Shown piece after piece: positions 49,289-57,076 of a stretch of 64,000 nucleotides of DNA. The notes under the pieces were generated by a model, which had not been told where the DNA came from, searched no databases, and saw nothing but the letters and a program-made list of their open reading frames with translations. Made by a program: the position numbers and the translations under genes. This DNA comes from Pseudaquabacterium pictum (GTDB lineage Bacteria; Pseudomonadota; Gammaproteobacteria; Burkholderiales; Burkholderiaceae_C). The stretch lies in the NCBI RefSeq assembly GCF_005403045.1, contig NZ_BJCL01000017.1:1-64000 (forward strand). The letters run 5' to 3'. The first letter of the stretch is position 1. Each line of letters starts with the position of its first letter.

Positions 49289-51738
49289 GCTGCCCTCCGG
49301 GCATGGCTGCGCCGATCGCGCACGCGCTGATAGAACAAAGGGAGCCAGGTTGTCGGTGCGTCACCGAACTCAGCACGAATCTGGTCGAGAAGTTCGACGT
49401 TGTCCGTGGTGGAACTGAGGACGGCCAGGAAGTCGTTCATGCCGCCGAGGTCGAACTCGCACTGGACCGAGTCCGTGCCCTGCTTGCACAGGAAGCGCCG
49501 CGAGCCCGTGGCGCCAAGCGACTTGACGATGGCGAATTCGGCATCGGTCAACCCGAGGCCGCCCACATACTCGTCGCGGTCGGCGTCCGCGTTGGGCAGC
49601 ACGAGCTTGGTGACCGACTGCTCGATCATCGTGCGCCCGTTCTCGTTGGAGAGCAGGTCGGCGACCTCCTGCGTGTCGAACAGGCCGAGGCCGTTCATCT
49701 TGCGGATGGTCTTCTGCTTGTGCTTCACGAACGGCGCGAACGCCGGGTCGCCAAGTGCCTTCCAGCACTCCGCGACGTGGTAGATCATCGGCTCGCCGTT
49801 GACCAGCTCGTCCATCACGTTGAGCAGGTACATCATGATCGGCGTGCGAACGTCCGGGCTGCTGAGCACGCCCGTGTAGTCGAAGCCGATGGCCATGTGG
49901 CTGCGCAGATCGCCGAGACGATCGTCGGCCATGTCGAAGACCCAACCCAGCTCGCCGCCCCGACACCACTTGCCCAGGCGGTCATAGAGGCTGTTGGCGC
50001 CAGAGCGCGGCAGCGACTGGCGGACCGTGCTGAACCACCGAAGCTCTGGCTTGAGCGCAGCGACCGTCGCAACGGCACGCGCGATGGCCTCGTGGTCGTT
50101 GGGCAGCAGCGGCATCTCGGGTGACGCGATGCACTGCTTGACCAGTTCGGTCCAGAACCCGATGCGCTCGGGGGTCACGTCGCGCTGGAACGGGTTGCAG
50201 CCCGTGGGCTGGTTGCGGTCGAAGGTGTAGAACACACCGCCCAGCGCCCGGATCACGATCTCGGTGTCGCGGTCCAGGCTGAAGCTGACCACGCGAGGCC
50301 GAACGGCCCACTTGGGCGTCAGGGCCAGCAGGCCAGTCAGCAGCGTCGTCTTGCCCGAACCGGTCGAGCCGATCACGATGGTGTTGCCGGGAAGCTTCTT
50401 GCCTTCGCTGTCTTCGCCTTCGGGGCTGGCGTGCAGGTTCAGATAGAACGGGTTGCCGGCCGGCGTGCGCATCAGCGCCAGGGCTTCACCCCAGGGGTTG
50501 CCGTCGCGCTTGCCGCGCAGGAAGTTGTGGCCGCAGGTCAATGCCGCGAAGGCGCGGCTGCTGATCGTGGCCTTGCGCGGACGCCACTGAAAGTTGCCGG
50601 GCTGCTGTGAGAACCACGCGGCATCGGCCACCAGGTCCACGGGCACCAGCTCCATCGCGGTGGTTTCCGTCAGCGCTCCGACTGCGCTTGCCGCACGCTT
50701 GCCGCATTCTTCGAGCGTGTCGCCAAACACCGCCAGGGTGTAGCTGTATTCGCCCATGACGAACTGGCCATCGCCCAGCTGGTCGAGCGCCACGTCCATC
50801 GCTTCGATCTGCGTGACCACTGCGTCGTCGGACGCGAGCAGCTGATCGCGCTGCGTGGTCAGAGCGGCCATCGCCTGCCGGCGTGGCAGGCTGGAGAAGC
50901 TCTGCGTCTCGATGAACTCCGAGTCTTCGTAGAGCAGCGCGCCGAGCGTGCCGGGTTCGACCTGGCCGGCGAACTCCTTGATCGACAGCATCGAGGCGTA
51001 GCGCCGACGCTCGCCCTGCCGGATCTCCAGCATGCCGCCGCCGAAGGTCAGGCGAGCGTCTGGCAGCGCCTGGTACGCGGGGCCGGTGGGGAAGCGCACC
51101 TTGCGCCACACACCGTTGATCAGGAAAGAGAACAGCTCGCCCGACTCCCAAAACAGGTTCCCGCCCTGTTCGTAGCAGCCGAGCAGGGTCGGTCCGAACT
51201 CGCGCAGGCTGCGCTCGATGAGCGCGCCCTGCTGCTCCATCGTGGCCAGGGTCTGGGCCTGGTGGTCAGCGAGGCTCTGCTTGGTCTTTTCGCTGCGGGC
51301 GCTGCGCTTGGCCAGCTCCGACGGAAACGGCCGGTACAGCAGCGTGATGTACAGCTCGTTGGACATCATCGGCGCGACGCTGATGCGGTCCTGGTAGGCC
51401 TTGGAGAAGGCTGCGCTGAACTCCGGCTCGGTCGCATCGGTCAGCCGGTCATGGATGCGCCTGTGGATGCGGTGGTGATAGATGGCCGTACGGCCCGCGG
51501 GAAGGTTGCGCAGCACGTTGCACCAGGCGTCGTGCCGATCCTTGATGAGGTTGAACTCGGCACTCTCGAAGGCGACGCCATCGAGGCGCCAGACCCGCAG
51601 GCAGTCGCCCGACCGCGTTGCGGTGTCGTGCTGCGAGAGCGGCGCGCCGATCGAGACGAACTCGCCGACGTTGGATTCCTTGCCCGCGCGCTCCCAGTAG
51701 CGCGGAGTGGCACGTTCGGGGCTAACGGCGCCAAACAT
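49285..51738 (-). CDS. virB4: T4SS ATPase VirB4 with unusual Walker B
   Basis: An 817-residue secretion ATPase of the VirB4/TrbE (CagE) family. The N-terminal domain is complete, and Walker A is normal (VIGSTGSGKTTLLTGLL, about residue 445-460). The segment corresponding to Walker B reads MIYHVAECWKALGD where the family has a DE pair before the W-K-A-L motif, so the first acidic residue is replaced by Ala while Glu remains. LKTIRK-like KQKTIRKMNGLGLFDTQ and a late Arg finger region are present. ATG 51738 is chosen (17-base overlap with virB3); 51768 is possible. Confidence 0.92.
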   Translation of the reverse strand: MFGAVSPERATPRYWERAGKESNVGEFVSIGAPLSQHDTATRSGDCLRVWRLDGVAFESAEFNLIKDRHDAWCNVLRNLPAGRTAIYHHRIHRRIHDRLTDATEPEFSAAFSKAYQDRISVAPMMSNELYITLLYRPFPSELAKRSARSEKTKQSLADHQAQTLATMEQQGALIERSLREFGPTLLGCYEQGGNLFWESGELFSFLINGVWRKVRFPTGPAYQALPDARLTFGGGMLEIRQGERRRYASMLSIKEFAGQVEPGTLGALLYEDSEFIETQSFSSLPRRQAMAALTTQRDQLLASDDAVVTQIEAMDVALDQLGDGQFVMGEYSYTLAVFGDTLEECGKRAASAVGALTETTAMELVPVDLVADAAWFSQQPGNFQWRPRKATISSRAFAALTCGHNFLRGKRDGNPWGEALALMRTPAGNPFYLNLHASPEGEDSEGKKLPGNTIVIGSTGSGKTTLLTGLLALTPKWAVRPRVVSFSLDRDTEIVIRALGGVFYTFDRNQPTGCNPFQRDVTPERIGFWTELVKQCIASPEMPLLPNDHEAIARAVATVAALKPELRWFSTVRQSLPRSGANSLYDRLGKWCRGGELGWVFDMADDRLGDLRSHMAIGFDYTGVLSSPDVRTPIMMYLLNVMDELVNGEPMIYHVAECWKALGDPAFAPFVKHKQKTIRKMNGLGLFDTQEVADLLSNENGRTMIEQSVTKLVLPNADADRDEYVGGLGLTDAEFAIVKSLGATGSRRFLCKQGTDSVQCEFDLGGMNDFLAVLSSTTDNVELLDQIRAEFGDAPTTWLPLFYQRVRDRRSHARRAA

Positions 51739-52054
51739 GGCGGCCCCCTCGGTAGCCGACGGGCGCATAGCTGCGCGCCCCGCTGCGCAGCACCCGGTTC
51801 GGGTTGCGCACCGCCAGCTTGAGTTTCAGGACCATCTGCGTGAGGCGCTGATCGTCCCGGCTCGTGACGATGCGCATCCAGACATAGGCCACCGCGAGCG
51901 AGCCGAAGATGACCGGCGCGAAGCGCCAGTTCACCATCGTGGACAGCCACATGCCGGAGATGAACCCCGGCAGCAGCAGAACCACCAAGGGGACCAGCGG
52001 CACCCCGAATTTCATCGGGGGGCGTGTGGCCCCTTTGAACACGGTCTCGATCAC
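51722..52054 (-). CDS. virB3: T4SS protein VirB3
   Basis: A 110-residue inner-membrane protein typical of VirB3/TrbD: VFKGATRPPMKFGVPLVPLV at the N-terminus (the conserved KGATRP), two adjacent hydrophobic segments (about 19-36 and 46-62) and the cytoplasmic motif DDQRLTQM. It works with VirB4 in pilus assembly. It lies 3 bases after virB2 and overlaps virB4. Confidence 0.9.
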   Translation of the reverse strand: MIETVFKGATRPPMKFGVPLVPLVVLLLPGFISGMWLSTMVNWRFAPVIFGSLAVAYVWMRIVTSRDDQRLTQMVLKLKLAVRNPNRVLRSGARSYAPVGYRGGRHVWRR

Positions 52055-52057
52055 GGC

Positions 52058-52384
52058 TCAGCCCATGAAGACCGCGGCGATCGCGGCGGCTGCGCCGGCG
52101 ATGGCGCCACCGAACAGCAGGTTGGACACGTCGCGGAAGCTGGCGCCGGCGAACATGATCTTGTAGCCGGCCATGCCGACTCCGACCGTCATCAGCAGCA
52201 GCGTGATGGCCACGACGGTGTCGCGCGCGATCGTGGCGCCCCGCACGACTGGCTCCAGGGCCTGCGCCATCGCGGGGTTGGAGGCAGCGAGCGCCGCGCC
52301 GAAGACCAGCAGCGCCAAGCCGGCGCGGACGGCGGTGACGGACGGGATGGGGCGGACCGAAGGTTGATGGCGGGTGAAGTTCAT
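52058..52384 (-). CDS. virB2: T4SS major pilin VirB2
   Basis: A 108-residue prepilin with a long signal peptide (about 1-41, ending NPAMA before QALEP). The mature peptide of about 67 residues has two hydrophobic helices (TVVAITLLLMTVGVGMAGYKIMFAG in parts, and NLLFGGAIAGAAAAIAAVF), the TrbC/VirB2 pattern. ATG 52384 overlaps the virB1 stop by 4 bases; the longer open frame upstream lies inside virB1. Confidence 0.9.
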   Translation of the reverse strand: MNFTRHQPSVRPIPSVTAVRAGLALLVFGAALAASNPAMAQALEPVVRGATIARDTVVAITLLLMTVGVGMAGYKIMFAGASFRDVSNLLFGGAIAGAAAAIAAVFMG

Positions 52385-52884
52385 TGCGAGGCTCCTGGGT
52401 TGACGGATGCGGTGACGTGGGAGAACGAGGGGGGCTTTGACGACCACGCTGCGAGGACCTTGCCCACGTAGCCGTGTTGGTGACCGGTCAGGAAGTTGCC
52501 GGAGTAGTAGCAGCTGAAGGCGTCTCGCAAAGCCGCCTGCTTCGGTGCGCGTCGGCTTGCGCGAGAGAAGCACTCGCCCAAGATGCCCTGCATGGCGGTG
52601 AGATTCGCGCAGGGCCCGAACGCGGTCGCTGGACTCAGGCCGTAGCGGTCGAAGTTGCGCTTGTTGATCTGGCCGAGGCCAACGCTGTAGTTCCACCCCG
52701 CCGCTTCCAGCGCGGCGACCGTGGCCAGGGCCTCGGGAAGATTGACGGGCTGGCGCACGAGTGCGCCGCCGACCACGCCGATGGCGAATGGGTTGCCGCC
52801 GCTTTCGACCTGGATCAGGGCGCGTGCCGTGTCCTGCGCGACCAGCGGCGCGCAGGTCAGCACGAGGGCGGCCAGGTCAATCAC
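52381..52884 (-). CDS. virB1: VirB1-like lytic transglycosylase
   Basis: A 167-residue SLT-fold enzyme that opens the peptidoglycan for the secretion machine. The catalytic Glu is in ALIQVESGGNPFAIGV; YSVGLGQINKRNFDRYGL and a late AFSCYYSGNF complete the family pattern. The N-terminus is short but hydrophobic (ALVLTCAPLVA), a possible signal peptide. It overlaps both neighbours by 4 bases. Confidence 0.9.
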   Translation of the reverse strand: MIDLAALVLTCAPLVAQDTARALIQVESGGNPFAIGVVGGALVRQPVNLPEALATVAALEAAGWNYSVGLGQINKRNFDRYGLSPATAFGPCANLTAMQGILGECFSRASRRAPKQAALRDAFSCYYSGNFLTGHQHGYVGKVLAAWSSKPPSFSHVTASVNPGASQ

Positions 52885-53462
52885 CCGCCGCCGCCTTGGG
52901 CGGCTGCTGCCGCAGCGGCAGCCTCGGCAGCAAGCCGGACCTGTTCACTGATGACCCACGCCGCGTGGTCGCGGTCGAAGCGTTCGTCCATGGCATCCGG
53001 CGAGTTGGCGAATGCCGCCTTCGCTGCGGGCAGCCACTCGACCACCGAGTCACCCGAAGGGGACCACCAGGTGCGCGACCACGGTCGTCCTTCGACAGCG
53101 ACATGGATCACACCGCTGAAGGGGCAGCTGTAGATGGGCCGGCCGCTCTCGTCGCTGCCGGCGTTGGTGATGTACTGCTCCGGGCACTGCTCGGGCGCCA
53201 CGTACTGGTTGCCGCTGGCACTGTTGCCGCCCATGCTGCAGGTCGGCCAGCCGCGACCGCGCGCCACGTCCCGCAGCGCCTGGCGCACGGTGGGCGTGCA
53301 CTGGCTGATGTTCTGCCAGTTGCCCGCCATGCACAGCAGTAGCTTGCAGCCGTCGACCGCGTGCGCCGGGCCGCTGAGCCCCAGGCCGAGGCCTAGAACG
53401 AGGCCGAAAGGGGCAGCAAGTCTCACTAGGGGCCGGATTGCGGTGCTGAAATGTGCTTTCAT
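52881..53462 (-). CDS. TrbM/KikA/MpfK-like secreted protein
   Basis: A 193-residue protein with a signal peptide (LAAPFGLVLGLGLGLSGPAHA). The region after cleavage, DGCKLLLCMAGNWQNISQC followed by TPTVRQALRDVARG, fits the TrbM/KikA family, whose members are found at the edge of conjugation operons. A further Cys set (PTCSMGG, EQCPEQY, YSCPF) and an Ala-rich C-terminus (AAEAAAAAAAAQGGGG) follow. It is the first gene of the T4SS operon and overlaps virB1 by 4 bases. ATG 53462 fits the signal peptide; longer starts are unlikely. Confidence 0.7.
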   Translation of the reverse strand: MKAHFSTAIRPLVRLAAPFGLVLGLGLGLSGPAHAVDGCKLLLCMAGNWQNISQCTPTVRQALRDVARGRGWPTCSMGGNSASGNQYVAPEQCPEQYITNAGSDESGRPIYSCPFSGVIHVAVEGRPWSRTWWSPSGDSVVEWLPAAKAAFANSPDAMDERFDRDHAAWVISEQVRLAAEAAAAAAAAQGGGG

Positions 53463-53533
53463 TGCCAACCTTTCGCTGGTGTGAAGACCTGACGCCATAC
53501 AGTAGCAGGAAAAGACAATGTAGCAGAGTAAAA

Positions 53534-53546
53534 CGTGCATGGCACG
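53534..53546. promoter_or_regulatory. Inverted repeat in the divergent T4SS/regulator promoter region
   Basis: CGTGCATGGCACG is a perfect 5-3-5 inverted repeat in an A/T-rich intergenic region (53463-53630) between the T4SS operon and the divergent regulator. It lies 72 bases upstream of the first T4SS gene and 85 upstream of the regulator, a natural place for an operator controlling both. Confidence 0.35.
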
Positions 53547-53630
53547 CAAATATCCTCTGTTACACGATATGGACAAACTCATGAAGACAAAAAGTTGCGT
53601 GATAAGCAATGAATGGCCACGAGGTGTGCA

Positions 53631-54491
53631 GTGAACACTCGTTCTACCGCCCCGCCACCCCCGTCAGAGCCAGCAAAGGCGGAGGCCCAGGGCTCCCTCG
53701 CTGCCACCTGCATCCGGGCCCTTCTCGACCGGGCCGGCCTCCCGAGGCACAGGCAATCGGCACACATCGCCGGCCTGCTCAGCCTGTCGTACCACCAGGC
53801 CCACCGTCGCATGACGGGGATCGCTCCGTGGTCGCTGGAAGAGCTTCAGACCGTCGCCACGCACCACGGCGAGACCCTGGTGGACCTGTTCGGCGAACAG
53901 AAGTCAGCGGACTACGAAACCGCGCTGCTCATTGCCGGGCCGTTGCGCGTCACCTGCCGGCTCTGGCCTGGTCAGCCCCTGTCGCAGCATCGGCCGGGCG
54001 ACCTCATCGCGATCAAAGGCGGGTCGGAGTGGGTGGTGATGGTGGCCGGCGACACGCCGACACCACAGGCCTGCACGGTGCGGCGACTCATCATCGAGCC
54101 GAAGCCGGATCGGCCGCGCCGCTTTGCGATCCTCGACGACGACATCGACGTTGCCCGAAGCCTTGCGGCCGGCCTGGTCGAGCTGGGCTTCGAGGCCACG
54201 GCGTTTGCGACCGAGGCGCAGCTTGACGCTGCCCTGCAGTTCGACAGCTTCGACGCCTACGTGATCGACTGGGTTCTGCCAAACGGCACGGCCGAGGCGC
54301 TTGTCACCAAGCTGCGGAGCCAGAGCGCCACTTGCCCCATTGCGCTGTTGACCGGCAAGGCCGGCAGCAAGGAAGTCGACGAGAAGGACCTGGTCGCGGC
54401 CATCGAACAACATGGGCTCCTGTTCCTGCAGAAGCCGATGACCGCCTCGATCGCGGCGAGCCAGTTCAGTGCGGCGTTCGCCAACAGATAG
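53631..54491 (+). CDS. HTH-receiver regulator divergent from the T4SS operon
   Basis: A protein of about 286 residues with unusual domain order. The N-terminal ~90 residues look like a helix-turn-helix domain (RQSAHIAGLLSLSYHQAHRR, then WSLEELQTVATHHG; BetR-like). A middle beta-rich part follows, then a complete C-terminal receiver with an acidic pocket in ILDDDIDVARSL, acceptor Asp in AYVIDWVLP, Thr in ALLTGK and Lys in LQKPM. Response regulators normally have the receiver first. GTG 53631 has a GAGG ribosome-binding site at good distance; ATG 53613 is possible. Its position suggests it controls the transfer operon; the partner kinase may be the convergent gene or another nearby. Confidence 0.75.
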   Translation: MNTRSTAPPPPSEPAKAEAQGSLAATCIRALLDRAGLPRHRQSAHIAGLLSLSYHQAHRRMTGIAPWSLEELQTVATHHGETLVDLFGEQKSADYETALLIAGPLRVTCRLWPGQPLSQHRPGDLIAIKGGSEWVVMVAGDTPTPQACTVRRLIIEPKPDRPRRFAILDDDIDVARSLAAGLVELGFEATAFATEAQLDAALQFDSFDAYVIDWVLPNGTAEALVTKLRSQSATCPIALLTGKAGSKEVDEKDLVAAIEQHGLLFLQKPMTASIAASQFSAAFANR

Positions 54492-54515
54492 ACCGCGATC
54501 GGACCAGGCTGTGAA

Positions 54516-56900
54516 TCAGGCGCGCGAGTGGGCGCGCAGTGGAAGCGTGATGTGAAAGGTGCTTCCCTCGCCAATTCGGCTTTGAACGCCCACCGAACCC
54601 CCTTGGGCCTCGATCATCCGTCGGACCAATGCCAGGCCCAGGCCGGTTCCTTCATGCGTCTTCGTATTGCCAGAGCTGAGCTGATGGAACTGGTTGAAGA
54701 GCCGCGGCAAGTCGGCTTCGGAAATGCCGATCCCGTGATCCTCGACCTCGACGCGGAAGTGCGACTCCCCTTCGAGGCGAGCGCGGACATCGATCCGGCC
54801 GTACTCGTTCGAGAACTTCACTGCATTGCTCAGCAAGCTCAAAAGGACCTGCCGCAGCCGTGCCGGGTCCACCTCTGCCTCGATCAAGTCGCTGCTCACC
54901 ACTGAGGTTGCCACGACGCGCTTCCGCTCGCAGGTGTCCTGCAGCATGTCGATGACATCGTTGATGACGTGAGCGACAAATGTCCGCTCCGGCCGGAATT
55001 CCATCCTTCCCGACTGCGTCTTTGCAAAGTCGAGCATCGAATCGATCAGCTGCAGCAGATGCTTGCCCGACGCACCGATCTGCGTCAGGTACGGGACGTA
55101 CTTCGGAGACCCGGGCTTGATCGTGCCGGACTGCAGGAGGTGCGCGTAGCCGATCACTGCATTCAGCGGCGTGCGCAATTCATGCGACATGTTGGAGACG
55201 AACTGGTCCTTCAAGCGTCCGGTTTCCTGCAACTGCGCATTCTGGCTTTCGAGTTCGATCAGCTTGATGCGCGCTTCTTCTGCGTCCTTCAGCGACGTGA
55301 CATCGACCAGCAGCAACATGACTTCGCCACGCTCAACCGACAGCGTGGCGCCACTGACGTCGATCCAGATGGGTGAGCCGTCCTTGCGCCTCATCTGGAC
55401 CTGCTCCCGATACCTGCCTGCATCGCGCATGGCGGCATAGGCGTCACGTCCAATGCGCTCATAGGTTTCGTCGTCCAGATACAGACAACGGACCGGCATG
55501 TCTTGCCATTCGGCCTCGCTGTAGCCGAACAGGCGCCCCATGCCCCCGTTCGCCCATATCACGCGGCGATCCCGCAGCCTGACGATGCCCACGAGGTCGT
55601 TGTCCAGCATGGCCTGTTGCTCGCGGCTCAACTGCTGCAGTTGCACACGGGTCCGATGCAATTCCGTGATGTCGAACATGACTGTCCGGGACATCAAGAA
55701 GGAGCCAGCGGCATCCTTCATCGCGGTGGCCGTCACACTGACGCGCCGACCAGGCCCTGCCGCTGGGGCAAGATCGAACTCCAGTCCCTCCACGCGCCCG
55801 CTCGTCATCAGCTTGGCGAAGTTTTGACGAAACTGCTCTTGCCCCTCGGGCGTGAAGAACTCAACCATGCGGCGCTTGCCGATCAAGTCTTCCCGCCTGC
55901 ACCCCAGCCAAGATGCGGCGGTTGCGTTGATGTGAAGGAACGTGCCAGTGGCGTCCAGCGAGTGATATCCGCTGGGCGCGTTGTCGTAGAGATCCTGTAC
56001 CTCGGCCATTGCCGTTGCGAGCTTCAGTTCCAGGTTCTTGCGCTCGGTGATGTCCTGGAAGGCACCCACCAGCCGCTTTGGCTTGCCGTCCTGAAACTCG
56101 ACAGCCCCCACGGCCCGGGCCCAGATGCGCTGACCATCTGCACAGATCAGCGGCAGTTCGAGGTCCCACGCCTCACCTGCGGCGATTCCGCGCTCGACGG
56201 CCGCCTGAATCACCGGCCTGGCCTCGGGCGCGTAGAAGTTGATTGCCTCCGACATCACCGGCTTGAAGTCGGAAGCGACGCGATGGATGCGCCGCGTTTC
56301 CGCCGACCAGGTGATCTCACCCGTGGCGATGTCCACTTCCCAGCCGCCGACACCTGCAACCCGCCCTGTCCGGTCGAGAAAGTCTTCGCTCTTGCGGAGC
56401 AGCTGACTCGCATGGCGGCCTTCCAGCGCCTGGGCAGCCACACTGGCCAGCGCCCGCAGAATCTCCCGCTGCGTGTCGGTCAGGCGCCGCGGCTGCCGGT
56501 CGATGATGCACAAGGTGCCTACGCGGTGACCGCTGCTCAGCTGGACAGGCGCGCCAGCGTAGAAGCGGACGCCGGGCTCGCCGGCGACCAGCGGGTTATC
56601 GGCGAACCGCGCGTCCTGCTCGGCGTCCGGAACTTCGAACAACTCGTCACCCAGGACGGCATGGGCGCAGAACGCGACGCTCCGCGCTGTCTCAGTCACC
56701 CCGGGAAGGCCGATATTGGCCTTGAACCACTGGCGATCCGCATCGACCAGGCTGATCAGCGCGATCGGGGTACCGCACGCGAGCGATGCCGCACGGGCGA
56801 GCGCGTCGAATTCCGCCTCGGGCGGGCTGTCCAGTACCCGCAGGGCGTTCAGCGCTTCGAGGGTCTGGGCCTCGTCGGGACGCGGATCGGCTGACTGCAT
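54516..56900 (-). CDS. Soluble GAF-PAS3 sensor histidine kinase
   Basis: A 794-residue kinase without membrane helices. It has an N-terminal GAF domain (about 20-165; IALISLVDADRQWFKANIG, FCAHAVLGDELFEVPDA, RFYAGAPV) and three PAS modules (about 175-550). The phosphoacceptor motif SNMSHELRTPLNAVIGYAHL and an ATPase domain (VEVEDHGIGISEADL, then GTGLGLALVRRM) follow; there is no receiver. A GAGG ribosome-binding site supports ATG 56900. It converges on the HTH-receiver regulator (24 bases apart) and diverges from the receiver-first kinase. The signal is unknown. Confidence 0.88.
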   Translation of the reverse strand: MQSADPRPDEAQTLEALNALRVLDSPPEAEFDALARAASLACGTPIALISLVDADRQWFKANIGLPGVTETARSVAFCAHAVLGDELFEVPDAEQDARFADNPLVAGEPGVRFYAGAPVQLSSGHRVGTLCIIDRQPRRLTDTQREILRALASVAAQALEGRHASQLLRKSEDFLDRTGRVAGVGGWEVDIATGEITWSAETRRIHRVASDFKPVMSEAINFYAPEARPVIQAAVERGIAAGEAWDLELPLICADGQRIWARAVGAVEFQDGKPKRLVGAFQDITERKNLELKLATAMAEVQDLYDNAPSGYHSLDATGTFLHINATAASWLGCRREDLIGKRRMVEFFTPEGQEQFRQNFAKLMTSGRVEGLEFDLAPAAGPGRRVSVTATAMKDAAGSFLMSRTVMFDITELHRTRVQLQQLSREQQAMLDNDLVGIVRLRDRRVIWANGGMGRLFGYSEAEWQDMPVRCLYLDDETYERIGRDAYAAMRDAGRYREQVQMRRKDGSPIWIDVSGATLSVERGEVMLLLVDVTSLKDAEEARIKLIELESQNAQLQETGRLKDQFVSNMSHELRTPLNAVIGYAHLLQSGTIKPGSPKYVPYLTQIGASGKHLLQLIDSMLDFAKTQSGRMEFRPERTFVAHVINDVIDMLQDTCERKRVVATSVVSSDLIEAEVDPARLRQVLLSLLSNAVKFSNEYGRIDVRARLEGESHFRVEVEDHGIGISEADLPRLFNQFHQLSSGNTKTHEGTGLGLALVRRMIEAQGGSVGVQSRIGEGSTFHITLPLRAHSRA

Positions 56901-57076
56901 CTCGGTATACCTCGATTCTTTCAGGGCGTTCGCCGAGCGTACCAAGCACCGGCACGTGGCACCTTCGTGCTGGCGCCGGGCAAGATTGTCCCGCAAGCTC
57001 GGTCCCAACCTAACGGCGCAGATCAAGCCACCCGACGGGCACACAATGTGTGTCGCGCACAACATGTGGAGCGATG

